Below, one piece after another: positions 39,712-48,449 of a stretch of DNA of 51,609 nucleotides. The DNA is from Clostridia bacterium (lineage in GTDB: Bacteria > Bacillota > Clostridia > Oscillospirales > Acutalibacteraceae). A program made the translations under genes and the position numbers. The notes under the pieces were generated by a model, which did not search any database, was not told the DNA's origin, and worked only from the letters and a program-made list of their open reading frames with translations. Location: assembly GCA_017433225.1 (NCBI GenBank), contig JAFRHS010000054.1:1-51609 (forward strand), written 5' to 3'. Positions within the stretch are counted from its first letter, which is position 1; the number at the start of each line of letters is the position of its first letter.

Positions 39712-41451
39712 ATGGCAGAAAAATCTATGCGACCGATCATCGAATTCAAGCACGTTTCCAAACGGTACAAGCTGTATTCCGGCAACCGCCAGCGGCTGGC
39801 CAGCGTGTTTGTCAAAAATCTGAATATCAAGACCAAAGATGCCGTCAACGACATGAGCTTTTCCGTCAATCCCGGCGAAGCCGTCGCGCTGGTCGGCAGC
39901 AATGGTGCCGGCAAGTCCACCGTCCTCAAAATGATCACCGGTGTCTGCTTCCCGACGGAAGGCGAGATCATCGTAAACGGCCGCGTCTCCGCTCTGCTCG
40001 AGCTGACCGCCGGCTTTGAAGGGGAGATGACCGGCCGGGAAAACATCTACCTCCGCGGTACGACCCTCGGTCTGTCTCCGGAGGAGATCAAGGAACTGGA
40101 ACCGGAGATCGTGGAATTCGCCGATATCGGAGAGTACATCGACCAGCCGGTCCGCTCGTATTCGAGCGGTATGAAAGCCCGTCTCGGGTTCGCGATCAAC
40201 TCCAATGTCCATCCGGAGATCCTCATCGTCGATGAGGCCCTGTCGGTCGGCGACAAGAGTTTCAAAGAGAAATGCCTCGAGAAAGTGCGCCAGCTGATCG
40301 CCGAAGACAATGTCACGCTGCTGCTGGTCACCCACAATGCCAACACCGCAAAACAGTTCTGCGAGCGCGGCATCTTCATTCAGAAGGGCACCGTCAAGTA
40401 TGACGGCCCCATCGAGGAAGCGGTCGCCCGTTACGAGAAAGAACTCAAAAAGAAGAAAAAGAAGAAAAAAGAGGCCAAGGCCCAGGAGGCGGCTGCGATC
40501 GCCAATGTGGCAGAGGCCATCAAGCACAAGGAGAACAGTATGAAAACGACTCTGGTCATCATGGCAGCCGGCATCGGCAGCCGCTTCGGGACCGGGATCA
40601 AACAGATGGAAGCGGTCGGCCCCAGCGGGGAACTCATCATCGACTACTCCATCCACGATGCCATCGAAGCGGGGTTCGACAAGATCGTCTTCGTCATCCG
40701 GAAAGACCTCGACAAAGACTTCCGGGAAGTCATCGGGAACCGGACCGAAGAGAAGATCGAAGTCGCCTATGCCTATCAGGACCTGAACGACCTGCCCGAA
40801 GGCTTCACGGCCGGCGAGCGGACCAAGCCCTGGGGCACCGGTCAGGCAGTCCTCGCCTGCCGCGGTCTGGTCGATGAGCCGTTCGCCATCATCAATGCTG
40901 ACGACTACTACGGCAAAGAAGCCTTTGTCGAGATCCACGACTTCCTGCAGAGCGGGAAAGCCACGGTCGAGAACGGCGTACAGCATCTCTGCATGGCAGG
41001 GTTCCAGCTGAAGAACACGCTCTCCGAAAACGGCACCGTCACCCGCGGCGTCTGCAAGGAAGAGAACGGGCTTCTCACCGATATCGTCGAGACCCATAAT
41101 ATCGAGAAGCTCGAGGGCCGTGCCGCGGTCCGGAGCGGCGAAGACATCACCTGGTACGATGACGAGACGCCGGTCTCCATGAACATGTGGGGCCTTCCTG
41201 CAGACTTCCTTGGTGTTCTGGAACAGAAGTTCCCGGAATTCCTGAAGAGCATCCCCGAAGGGGACCTCAAGGCAGAATTCCTCATCCCGGTCATCATCGG
41301 CGACCTCATCAAAGAGGGAACTGCCGACTGTGTCGTGCTTCCGACGACCGACAAATGGTTCGGCATGACCTATAAAGAAGACATCCCCACCGTCAAGGAC
41401 GCGTTCAAGGAACTTGTCGAAAGCGGTGTCTACCCGGAGAACATCAAATAA
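39712..41451 (+). CDS. Exporter ATPase (TagH/Wzt type) fused to nucleotidyltransferase
   Basis: A 579-residue fusion. Residues 1-245 are an ABC ATPase of the polysaccharide export type: Walker A VGSNGAGKST, signature YSSGMKARL, Walker B LIVDEALSVGD. A lysine run (KKKKKKKK) and Ala-rich helix (245-275) lead to a sugar nucleotidyltransferase (277-579) with the NTP motif AAGIGSRFGTGIKQM, IINADDYYG and GTGQAVLAC. Inside, ATG 40540 (Met277) lies 6 bases after AAGGAG (40528-40533), so the second domain may also be made alone. No stop separates the parts. The neighbours are the permease and a membrane GH25 lysozyme. Confidence 0.85.
   Translation: MAEKSMRPIIEFKHVSKRYKLYSGNRQRLASVFVKNLNIKTKDAVNDMSFSVNPGEAVALVGSNGAGKSTVLKMITGVCFPTEGEIIVNGRVSALLELTAGFEGEMTGRENIYLRGTTLGLSPEEIKELEPEIVEFADIGEYIDQPVRSYSSGMKARLGFAINSNVHPEILIVDEALSVGDKSFKEKCLEKVRQLIAEDNVTLLLVTHNANTAKQFCERGIFIQKGTVKYDGPIEEAVARYEKELKKKKKKKKEAKAQEAAAIANVAEAIKHKENSMKTTLVIMAAGIGSRFGTGIKQMEAVGPSGELIIDYSIHDAIEAGFDKIVFVIRKDLDKDFREVIGNRTEEKIEVAYAYQDLNDLPEGFTAGERTKPWGTGQAVLACRGLVDEPFAIINADDYYGKEAFVEIHDFLQSGKATVENGVQHLCMAGFQLKNTLSENGTVTRGVCKEENGLLTDIVETHNIEKLEGRAAVRSGEDITWYDDETPVSMNMWGLPADFLGVLEQKFPEFLKSIPEGDLKAEFLIPVIIGDLIKEGTADCVVLPTTDKWFGMTYKEDIPTVKDAFKELVESGVYPENIK
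40528..40542 (+). promoter_or_regulatory. Internal ribosome binding site and start in the fusion gene
   Basis: AAGGAG (40528-40533), 6-base spacer, ATG (40540-40542), in frame, exactly at the first residue of the nucleotidyltransferase domain. Confidence 0.6.
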
Positions 41452-42221
41452 TGGCCCGCAAACGGAGCCGGGGCGGCTCTTTTCAGAAACGGATCAAAAA
41501 GTTCTGGAAACAGAATCGTCCGCTCATCAAAGGCGGACTGCAGTTCCTGGCACTGGCGGTCCTGATCCTCGCGATCACCATCCCGTTCCTGCGGACGGAG
41601 AACCCCGGCAACACATACGGGATCGACGTGTCGTCACACAACGGGACCGTTCGATGGGACGAGGTCTCGGAGAACGGGGTCCAGTTCGCGGTCATCCGGG
41701 CCGGAGGACGCACGTACCGCACCGGGGAGATCTATCAGGATACCCGGTTCAAACGGAACATGCGCCGCGCCTGGTTCCACCATGTAGACCGGGGCGTCTA
41801 CTTCTACTCGCAGGCTATCAGCGAAGCGGAGGCCCGGGAAGAGGCGAAAGCCGTCCTGAAGAGCCTGAACGGTGCCAACCTGAAGCTGCCGGTCTTCCTC
41901 GATATCGAGGACACCGGGACCGAGGGGAAGGGCAGAGCTGACCGGCTGACGAAGGCGCAGAGGACGTCGATCGCCCTTGCCTTTGCGGAAGTCATCGAAG
42001 ACAAGGGGTACACACCGGGCGTCTATGCGAACCGCTGGTACCTGAACGACCGGCTCGATCCCGCCGCCCTGAAAGAGGCCGGCATTGCCATCTGGCTCGC
42101 GGAGTACACAAATAACGAACGCCCCGTTTACAACGGAGCGTACGACTACTGGCAATATTCCAAAACGGGAACGGTGCCCGGCATCGACGGCCCTGTCGAC
42201 CTCGACCGTCTTCCCTCATAA
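41451..42221 (+). CDS. Membrane-anchored GH25 lysozyme
   Basis: A 256-residue protein with a basic cytoplasmic N-terminus, one membrane segment (about 28-47) and an extracellular GH25 muramidase domain (55-256). Catalytic-site residues are visible: Asp59 in YGIDVSSHNG and Asp151/Glu153 in VFLDIED. The WLAEYTN and YDYWQYSKTG strands are typical. Its ATG overlaps the stop of the exporter ATPase fusion (TAATG), so it is translationally coupled. It may open the peptidoglycan where the exported glycan is attached. Confidence 0.9.
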   Translation: MARKRSRGGSFQKRIKKFWKQNRPLIKGGLQFLALAVLILAITIPFLRTENPGNTYGIDVSSHNGTVRWDEVSENGVQFAVIRAGGRTYRTGEIYQDTRFKRNMRRAWFHHVDRGVYFYSQAISEAEAREEAKAVLKSLNGANLKLPVFLDIEDTGTEGKGRADRLTKAQRTSIALAFAEVIEDKGYTPGVYANRWYLNDRLDPAALKEAGIAIWLAEYTNNERPVYNGAYDYWQYSKTGTVPGIDGPVDLDRLPS

Positions 42222-42229
42222 ACAGACTG

Positions 42230-42262
42230 AAAAACGACCTGTCGTCACGGCAGGTCGTTTTT
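42230..42262. terminator. Bidirectional terminator
   Basis: A 12-base stem AAAAACGACCTG / CAGGTCGTTTTT with a 9-base loop, reaching the stop of the convergent TetR gene at 42264. Confidence 0.85.
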
Positions 42263-42263
42263 G

Positions 42264-42815
42264 TTACTCTTCGGATTGTTTGCCCCAGAGATAGCCCTGG
42301 AACTCTTCCGGGACCGTCAGGTAGAGCGCATGTGCCGCTTCTTCCGGGGACATGTCATATTTGCCCCGGATCCAGTCTTCATACATGTAGCTGCAACCGC
42401 CGCAGAAGACCCGGAGCTTCAGTTTCTCGGTCTCATTGAGTTCCCGCCCCCAGTTCTCCTCGACGATCTTTTTTGAGGCATCGTAGCTGTAGTCGGCGAT
42501 GAAGTGGGAGAGAGAATTGATGCCGGTGGAATCGAACATGCGCACGAGGGGCTGCCAGTAGGTGCGGCCCATCTGGTAGAAAATGAGGAAGAGGTCTTCG
42601 AGGGTGTTGACCCGTTCCGGGGTGAACGCCGTGTCCACCATCTGTTTGTAGTTGTAGTTCATGACATCGTATTTGTCTTTGAAATAGCGGTAGAACGTGG
42701 CGCGTGAGACCCCGGCTTCTTTGACGAGCATGGAGACGGTGATCTTGGAAAAACCGACCCGCTCTACGAGACGGTCAAAAGCATGTAAAATGGTCAGTCG
42801 AGTCCGTTCCGGCAT
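42264..42815 (-). CDS. TetR-family transcription regulator
   Basis: A 183-residue regulator. The N-terminal helix-turn-helix spans about 18-45 (GFSKITVSMLVKEAGVSRATFYRYFKDK), the best conserved TetR segment. The C-terminal ligand domain includes an FCGGCSYMYEDWIRGKYDMSPEEAA block. ATG 42815 follows GGGAGG on the minus strand; upstream in-frame codons have no site. It is divergent from the iron-sulfur flavoprotein/hypA operon, with a palindrome between them, so it probably regulates itself and that operon. Confidence 0.88.
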   Translation of the reverse strand: MPERTRLTILHAFDRLVERVGFSKITVSMLVKEAGVSRATFYRYFKDKYDVMNYNYKQMVDTAFTPERVNTLEDLFLIFYQMGRTYWQPLVRMFDSTGINSLSHFIADYSYDASKKIVEENWGRELNETEKLKLRVFCGGCSYMYEDWIRGKYDMSPEEAAHALYLTVPEEFQGYLWGKQSEE

Positions 42816-42868
42816 ATTGACGAACCTCCCTTTTTGGCGATGTACAGAAATGAGATAGAACAACATTA

Positions 42869-42887
42869 TTGTATCATAATGAGACAA
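42869..42887. promoter_or_regulatory. Probable TetR operator
   Basis: TTGTATCAT-A-ATGAGACAA, 9-base arms with one mismatch, 54 bases before the TetR start and between the divergent genes. Related TTGTGTCA-like repeats continue to 42903. Confidence 0.5.
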
Positions 42888-42993
42888 TGTGTCAATTGTG
42901 TCACGCATGCGCTTCTTCCGTACATCGCCCCGGCTCTGTTAAAATATTTAGTATATGTGGTTATGTTTTTAACAATATTTTGGGAGGTAATTT

Positions 42994-45747
42994 ATGTTCC
43001 GTACACCGCACACCCTCACCGATGGGGAGAAAAGATGTCTGGAGCCCTATTGGGAGGAAACGAAGGGCCAGCCGGTCCGGAAAAACCTGATCAAACTGGT
43101 CCGGCACATCAACATGTTCAACCCGGTCCCGGATGAGAATTCCTGGGAGTACATCTTCTTCAACCGCCAGCTGACCGATCCGCAGGTCGACTTCGCGCTG
43201 AAGATGAAACACCGCCATGAGTACACGATCCCGGAGCTCGCTGCGGAAGAAAACATGAGCATAGAAGACACGGCGCAGATGGTCTATGACCTCTGCTACA
43301 TCGGTCTGCTCGAGTACTGCAACAAGCCCGGGGAGGAGGACAAGTGCCAGCTGCCGGTCTTCGCGCCCGGTTCCATGGAATCCACCGTCATGACCAGAGA
43401 GCGGACGGACCGCTATCCGGAGACGGCACCCGCATTCCTGAACTACGTCCTCGACCTTCAGAAGAAGATCACCTGGGGCGGCTATATGGGCGTCGCGCTC
43501 ATGCGTGCCATCCCCGTTGAAAAGGCGATCGAGAACGAGACCCGCAAGGTCGACTGGGAAGAGATCTCCTACTGGCTCGACTGGGCCGGCGAGAGCATCG
43601 GTGTCGCGCCCTGCGAATGCCGCAAACTCCGCGTCATGTGCGGAGAGGGTACCGCCGACCTCGAAGGCGAATGGTGCATCAACCTCGGTGAATATGCCGA
43701 GAGCTGCATCCGGATGGGCAAGGCCCGCCGCCTCACCAGAGCCGAAGCGGAAGAGAAACTCAAGAGAGCGGAAGAGCTCGGCTATGTCCATCAGCAGTCG
43801 AACATCGACGGTTCCCGGTTCTCGCTGTTCATCTGCAACTGCCCGTGGGATACCTGTATGGCGCTCCGCACGGCATGGTGGACCAGTTCCCCGAACCTGT
43901 CCGCTTCCAACTACAAGGCCTCTGTGGACCCGAACAACTGCGTCGCCTGCGGCGGCTGCGTCGAGGTCTGCCCGCAGAACGCGGTCAAACTCGGTCAGAA
44001 ACTCTGCCAGAAGAATCCGGTCGACATCGCGTCCCCGGTCATCAACGACGACCGCGCGGTCCTGCATCCGAAACACTGGAACGGCCCCGAGTTCCTCGAA
44101 GGCGGCAGAGACAACGTCGTCCCCGAGACCGGTACGGCTCCCTGTAAGACCGACTGCCCGGCACACATCGCGGTCCAGGGCTACCTGAAGAAAGCGAACG
44201 AAGGCAAGTATGATGAAGCGCTTGCCCTCATCAAAAAAGAGAATCCGTTCCCGGCGATGTGCGGACGTGTCTGCGCACGGTTCTGTGAACAGGTCTGTAC
44301 CCGCGGCGACATCGACCAGCCGGTCGCCATCGACGAAGTCAAGAAGTTCGTCGCGGACCTCGACCTCAAGGCCGAGACCCGTTATGTTCCGGAAAAGAAA
44401 TTCGATGAAGGCAAGAAAGTCGCCGTCATCGGCTCCGGCCCTGCCGGTCTGTCTGCCGCTTACTATCTGGCCGTCTGGGGCCACGATGTCACCGTCTTCG
44501 AGAAAGAACCGGTGCCCGGCGGCATGATGACCTTCGGTATGCCGAACTTCCGTCTCGAAAAAGACGTCGTCAACGCGGAGATCGATGTCGTCCGTGAACT
44601 GGGCGTCGAGATCAAATGCGGCGTCGAAGTCGGCAAAGACGTCACCATCCAGCAGCTCCGCGAGGAAGGCTACCAGGGCTTCTATGTGGCCATCGGTGCC
44701 CAGGGCGGCCGGAAACTCGGCGTTGCCGGTGAAGACTCTGAAGGCGTCGTCTCCGGCATCGACTTCCTGAGAGATGTCGCGTTCGAGCGGATGCCGAAAC
44801 TGTCCGGCAACGTCATTGTCGTCGGCGGCGGCAACGTCGCGGTCGATGTGGCACGTACCGCCATCCGTTATGGTGCCGACAAGGTCACCATGCTCTGCCT
44901 CGAGTCCCGCGAGGAAATGCCCGCCGCGGACGATGAAGTCCTCGAAGCCGAAGAGGAGAGCATCGTCGTCGAGTGCGGCTGGGGCCCGAAAGAAATCGTC
45001 GCGAAGAACGGGAAAGTCACTTCCGTCATCTTCAAGAAGTGCACCAGCGTCTTCGATGCCGACCATCGCTTCGCTCCGAAGTACGATGAGAACGACACCA
45101 TGACCCTCGACGCGGACTTCGTCCTCGCCGCCATCGGCCAGTCCATCCAGTGGGGCGGCCTGCTCGACGGCACCAAAGTCGAGACCAACCGCAACGGCAC
45201 CGCAAAAGCGGACAGCTGGACCTACCAGACGGCCGAACCCGATATCTTCGTCGGCGGCGACGTCTACACCGGTCCGAACTTCGCGATCCGCGCCATCGCA
45301 GCCGGTAAGGAAGGCGCGGAATCCGTCCACCGTTATGTCTGGGAAGGCCACAGCTTGACACTGGGCCGTGTCCGGAGAGATAATTATCATTACATCGACA
45401 AGGACAACATGGTCGTCTCCAGTTACGACCGCGGCATCCGCCAGGTCCCGGGCAAAGACCCCGAAAAAGTCAAATCGTTCTCCGACGAACGCCTGACCTT
45501 CACCGAAGAGCAGGTCAAAGCGGAAACGTCCCGCTGCCTGTCCTGCGGCGCTGCCCTTGTCGACCAGAAGATCTGCATCGGCTGCGGCCTTTGCACGACC
45601 CGCTGCGAATTTGACGCGATCCACCTGAGCAAACTTCCGGAAGACCAGTGCGCCGAAGGCGTGGTCTATGAGAAGATCATCCCGAAAGTCATTCAGGAAG
45701 AGGCCAGGAAGGTCAAACGTCTGGCCATCAAGAAGATCCGCGCGTAA
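42994..45747 (+). CDS. Iron-sulfur flavoprotein, GltD-like NAD(P)H oxidoreductase
   Basis: A 917-residue cytoplasmic oxidoreductase. The N-terminal 180 residues are helical. A cysteine-rich section (about 200-290; APCECRK, CNCPWDTC) probably binds a cluster, and a 4Fe-4S ferredoxin motif follows at C316, C319, C322 and C326. A GltD-like core (about 375-810) has the FAD motif GSGPAGLSAAYY and NAD(P) motif VVGGGNVAVDVARTA. A last 4Fe-4S motif lies at C861, C864, C867 and C871. It could move electrons between NAD(P)H and ferredoxin-like carriers. Upstream is a TetR gene, and hypA follows by 18 bases. Confidence 0.82.
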   Translation: MFRTPHTLTDGEKRCLEPYWEETKGQPVRKNLIKLVRHINMFNPVPDENSWEYIFFNRQLTDPQVDFALKMKHRHEYTIPELAAEENMSIEDTAQMVYDLCYIGLLEYCNKPGEEDKCQLPVFAPGSMESTVMTRERTDRYPETAPAFLNYVLDLQKKITWGGYMGVALMRAIPVEKAIENETRKVDWEEISYWLDWAGESIGVAPCECRKLRVMCGEGTADLEGEWCINLGEYAESCIRMGKARRLTRAEAEEKLKRAEELGYVHQQSNIDGSRFSLFICNCPWDTCMALRTAWWTSSPNLSASNYKASVDPNNCVACGGCVEVCPQNAVKLGQKLCQKNPVDIASPVINDDRAVLHPKHWNGPEFLEGGRDNVVPETGTAPCKTDCPAHIAVQGYLKKANEGKYDEALALIKKENPFPAMCGRVCARFCEQVCTRGDIDQPVAIDEVKKFVADLDLKAETRYVPEKKFDEGKKVAVIGSGPAGLSAAYYLAVWGHDVTVFEKEPVPGGMMTFGMPNFRLEKDVVNAEIDVVRELGVEIKCGVEVGKDVTIQQLREEGYQGFYVAIGAQGGRKLGVAGEDSEGVVSGIDFLRDVAFERMPKLSGNVIVVGGGNVAVDVARTAIRYGADKVTMLCLESREEMPAADDEVLEAEEESIVVECGWGPKEIVAKNGKVTSVIFKKCTSVFDADHRFAPKYDENDTMTLDADFVLAAIGQSIQWGGLLDGTKVETNRNGTAKADSWTYQTAEPDIFVGGDVYTGPNFAIRAIAAGKEGAESVHRYVWEGHSLTLGRVRRDNYHYIDKDNMVVSSYDRGIRQVPGKDPEKVKSFSDERLTFTEEQVKAETSRCLSCGAALVDQKICIGCGLCTTRCEFDAIHLSKLPEDQCAEGVVYEKIIPKVIQEEARKVKRLAIKKIRA

Positions 45748-45765
45748 ACAGGGAGGAACGAAAAG

Positions 45766-46134
45766 ATGCATGAGATCAGTGTCCTGAAAAGGGCCGTCGA
45801 TCTCGCGGAACAGACCGCCATCGACAACAATATCGACAGAATCGCCTACATCACCCTCGAAGTCGGAGAACTGTCCGGTTACCTGCCGGTCTTCTTTGAA
45901 AAATACTTCGATGTCGTGATCGAGGACCGTCCCATCTTCGAAGGGGCGGAACTCAAAATGATCCGTCCGAGAGGAGAGGGCCTCTGCCTCGACTGCCACG
46001 CTATGTACAACGTCATGCAGAACGAAGGCATGTGCCCGAAATGCGGGTCCCGGAACAAGAAGATCCTCGGGGGCCAGCAGTTCCTGCTCAAGGAGATCGG
46101 TTTTGTCGAACCGGCACCATCCCCGCAAAACTGA
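45766..46134 (+). CDS. hypA: Nickel metallochaperone HypA
   Basis: A 122-residue HypA. The N-terminal MHEIS supplies the nickel ligands His2 and Glu3, and the zinc site is CLDC...CPKC, with four cysteines spaced as in the family. GGGAGG precedes the ATG. HypA passes nickel to HypB for hydrogenase or urease; the two hypB genes lie 30 kb away at 15.5-16.9 kb. Its link to the FAD/Fe-S protein suggests a nickel- or redox-linked operon. A strong terminator follows. Confidence 0.93.
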   Translation: MHEISVLKRAVDLAEQTAIDNNIDRIAYITLEVGELSGYLPVFFEKYFDVVIEDRPIFEGAELKMIRPRGEGLCLDCHAMYNVMQNEGMCPKCGSRNKKILGGQQFLLKEIGFVEPAPSPQN

Positions 46135-46144
46135 ACACAACGAA

Positions 46145-46176
46145 AAAAGACCTCAGGAGAGATCCTGAGGTCTTTT
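46145..46176. terminator. Bidirectional terminator
   Basis: A 14-base perfect stem AAAAGACCTCAGGA / TCCTGAGGTCTTTT with loop GAGA, between hypA and the convergent rpsT. Confidence 0.9.
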
Positions 46177-46203
46177 GCTGTTCTATGAGTAGAAGAGCTG
46201 CGC

Positions 46204-46458
46204 TTATTCAGCCGCCTTCGTCATGAGGGCCGACTTTTTGCGGGCCGCGTTGTTCGGGTGAAGAATACCCTTGGCAGCAGCCTGGTCGATCTTCTTGATG
46301 GCATCTTTGACGAGAACGTCCTTGTCAGCCGCGTTGGTCTCAATGGCGATGTTGGCCTTTTTGAGAGCAGTCTTCAGAGCAGACTTGCGGGACTTGTTTC
46401 TCTGAGCCTTCGTGTTGTTGACGAGAACACGTTTTTTAGCAGACTTGATGTTCGGCAT
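46204..46458 (-). CDS. rpsT: Ribosomal protein S20
   Basis: An 84-residue 30S subunit protein. It starts MPNIKSAKKRVLVNNTKAQRN and is lysine-rich and fully helical, with the C-terminal GILHPNNAARKKSALM block typical of S20. It lies behind AAGGAGGTG on the minus strand with the start at 46458; upstream frame sequence has no ribosome site. The family's usual length is about 85-90 residues. Confidence 0.97.
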   Translation of the reverse strand: MPNIKSAKKRVLVNNTKAQRNKSRKSALKTALKKANIAIETNAADKDVLVKDAIKKIDQAAAKGILHPNNAARKKSALMTKAAE

Positions 46459-46554
46459 GTAGCGCACCTCCTTCTCGTTGTTACAGGCAAATATGATAGC
46501 ACGGAACCGGCTAAAATGCAACGATTTTTTTGCCGAAAAAGCGGGGACAAACGG

Positions 46555-48264
46555 TTATTTCCAGAGGTACACGCGGGTCTCATAGGGACGGAGCGTGCAT
46601 TTGTCCGATTTTGCTTTGGCTTTGTCGTAATTCTGCAGCACCAGTTCACCCTTCTTCAGGTCGAAGCCCTTCGGCGCATGGAACGTCTCCTTTTTGTCGG
46701 AGAAGGACGTGACGACCAGGGCCTTTACATCGCCGAGGCGGCGTTCATAGACGAAGAGCTTTTTGTTCTTCTTGTCATATTCTTTATAGTCGCCGTAGAC
46801 GAGGACCGGGTTCGCCTTCCGCACTTTGAGGAGCTTCTTGTAATAGTTCAGGATGGAGTCGGGGTCCTTCTTCTCCGTGTCGCGATTCACGGTCTTGTAG
46901 TTCTGGTTGATCGAGAACCAGGGGGTGCCCTTCGTGAAGCCCGCGTTCTTTTTCGCACTCCACTGGACCGGGGTGCGGGAGTTCTCGCGGCTCGTCTTGT
47001 TCGCGACCTTCATGTAGAACTCGTCGGAGAAGCCGAAGCGTTTGAAGAGTTTCGCATTGTTGAAGGTGACGACATCCTTGAAGTCTTCGAGGTTGTCGAG
47101 GTGGTTGTTCAGCATGCCGAGCTCCTGCCCCTGATAGATGAACGGGGTGCCCTGCAGCATGTACGCGCAGGTGGCGAGTGCCTTGCCGCTTTCCTTCCAG
47201 TACTTCTCGGAGCCGTAGCGGGAGATGACGCGCGGGTGGTCGTGGTTCTCAATGTAGAGACAGTTCCACGCCCGGCCGTTCAGGTTCTCCTGCCAGGAGG
47301 ACAGCGCCTTTTTGAATTTGCGCAGGGAGAAGGGGAGGTGGATGGTGTCGGTCATGAAGCAGTCGGCGTTCATGTGGTCGAACGTGATCATCATATCGAA
47401 GACCTTGTCGTCTCCAACGGTGAACGCGACCGCGTCTTTCGCTCCGGTCATGGGGGACTCGGCGACCTGGATGCAGTCGTACTCATCGGCAACGGAGCGG
47501 TACTCGTGGAGGTACTCCATGAGACGGGGCCCCTTATTGTAGTGCTCGATGCCGGTGGCGACAGGCAGCGGGAAGCCGTTCGGCAGACCTTCCTTTTTCG
47601 AGATGAACGTGATGACGTCCTCCCGGAATCCGTCGACGCCCATGTCGAGCCAGAACCGCATGATGTTCTTCACTTCTTCCCGGACCTTCGGGTTGTCGTG
47701 GTTGAGGTCAGGCTGCTTCTCCGCAAACACATGGAGGTAGTACTGGTCGACGGACTCGACGTATTTCCAGGCACCGCCCTCAAATATGGAGACCCAGTTG
47801 TTCGGAGGAAGGCGGTTGCCTTTCTGATCGTATTTCGGGTCTCTCCAGATGTAGTAATCGTGGTAGGGGTTATCGCGCGATTTGCAGGCCTCTTTGAACC
47901 ATTCGCACTCATCGGAGGAGTGGTTGACGACGAGGTCCATGAAGACCTTCATGCCTTTCTTGTGAGCGGTGTCGAGGATCTTTTGGAACAGCTTGAGGTC
48001 GCCGTACTCCGGGTTGATGTCATAGTAGTCCGCGATGTCGTATCCGTAGTCTGCCTGCGGAGACGGGTAGATGGGGGAGAACCAGATGGCGTTGCAGCCA
48101 AGGTCTTTGATGTAATCGAGCTCTTCGAGGACGCCCCAGAGGTCGCCGATGCCGTCGCCGTTGCCGTCCTTGAACGACCGGCACCAGATCTGATAGACGA
48201 CGAGGTCCTTGTACCAGCTGTTATCGTATTTCGGCGCCGGAGCAGCCGCTGTCTTTTTTGCCAT
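46555..48264 (-). CDS. GH13 alpha-glucosidase (oligo-1,6-glucosidase type)
   Basis: A 569-residue intracellular glycoside hydrolase family 13 enzyme of the oligo-1,6-glucosidase/sucrase group. The catalytic residues are intact: nucleophile Asp216 in GFREDVITF, acid/base Glu269 in VAESPM, and Asp342 in ENHDHPR. DLVVNHSSDECEWF is conserved region I. There is no signal peptide, so the enzyme acts on imported oligosaccharides. AAGGCGGAGAC precedes the ATG. Its promoter is minus-strand TTGCCA with TATAAT at 48343-48314. Monocistronic. Confidence 0.92.
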   Translation of the reverse strand: MAKKTAAAPAPKYDNSWYKDLVVYQIWCRSFKDGNGDGIGDLWGVLEELDYIKDLGCNAIWFSPIYPSPQADYGYDIADYYDINPEYGDLKLFQKILDTAHKKGMKVFMDLVVNHSSDECEWFKEACKSRDNPYHDYYIWRDPKYDQKGNRLPPNNWVSIFEGGAWKYVESVDQYYLHVFAEKQPDLNHDNPKVREEVKNIMRFWLDMGVDGFREDVITFISKKEGLPNGFPLPVATGIEHYNKGPRLMEYLHEYRSVADEYDCIQVAESPMTGAKDAVAFTVGDDKVFDMMITFDHMNADCFMTDTIHLPFSLRKFKKALSSWQENLNGRAWNCLYIENHDHPRVISRYGSEKYWKESGKALATCAYMLQGTPFIYQGQELGMLNNHLDNLEDFKDVVTFNNAKLFKRFGFSDEFYMKVANKTSRENSRTPVQWSAKKNAGFTKGTPWFSINQNYKTVNRDTEKKDPDSILNYYKKLLKVRKANPVLVYGDYKEYDKKNKKLFVYERRLGDVKALVVTSFSDKKETFHAPKGFDLKKGELVLQNYDKAKAKSDKCTLRPYETRVYLWK

Positions 48265-48296
48265 TTCGTCTCCGCCTTTCCTTGAGGTTTTGTCCG

Positions 48297-48312
48297 GATA
48301 TCTTCTGATATC
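48297..48312. promoter_or_regulatory. Operator-like repeat before the GH13 gene
   Basis: GATATC-TTCT-GATATC, a palindromic pair just downstream of the -10 box of the GH13 promoter. It could bind a sugar-responsive repressor. Confidence 0.4.
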
Positions 48313-48313
48313 T

Positions 48314-48343
48314 ATTATACTCGCTCCTTGTTCGAAGTGGCAA
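48314..48343 (-). promoter_or_regulatory. Promoter for the GH13 gene
   Basis: On the minus strand, TTGCCA (48343-48338), 18-base spacer, TATAAT (48319-48314). Confidence 0.7.
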
Positions 48344-48364
48344 CCGTACCACAGAAATCATCTG

Positions 48365-48393
48365 TTGACAGGACACGGGGCCGGCGGTAAGAT
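48365..48393 (+). promoter_or_regulatory. Promoter for the HMA membrane protein gene
   Basis: TTGACA (48365-48370), 17-base spacer, TAAGAT (48388-48393), 57 bases before the start. Confidence 0.65.
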
Positions 48394-48449
48394 AGTTTCA
48401 GAACAGAAGTTAGCAGCCGCAAACTCAGACGAAAAAGGAGCATCGACCT

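Noticed and set aside
40464..40473. A-rich run in the ATPase-nucleotidyltransferase linker as a programmed frameshift site
   Set aside because: AAA AAA G is not in the X XXY YYZ phase required for -1 slippage, and the two domains are already in one frame.
42961..46140. Open frame of 1059 codons on the minus strand opposite the iron-sulfur flavoprotein
   Set aside because: The plus-strand frame has clear FAD, NAD(P) and cluster motifs and a ribosome binding site; the opposite frame has none.
46258..48285. Open frame of 675 codons on the plus strand across rpsT and the GH13 gene
   Set aside because: It crosses rpsT and an intergenic region and lies antisense to two clear genes.
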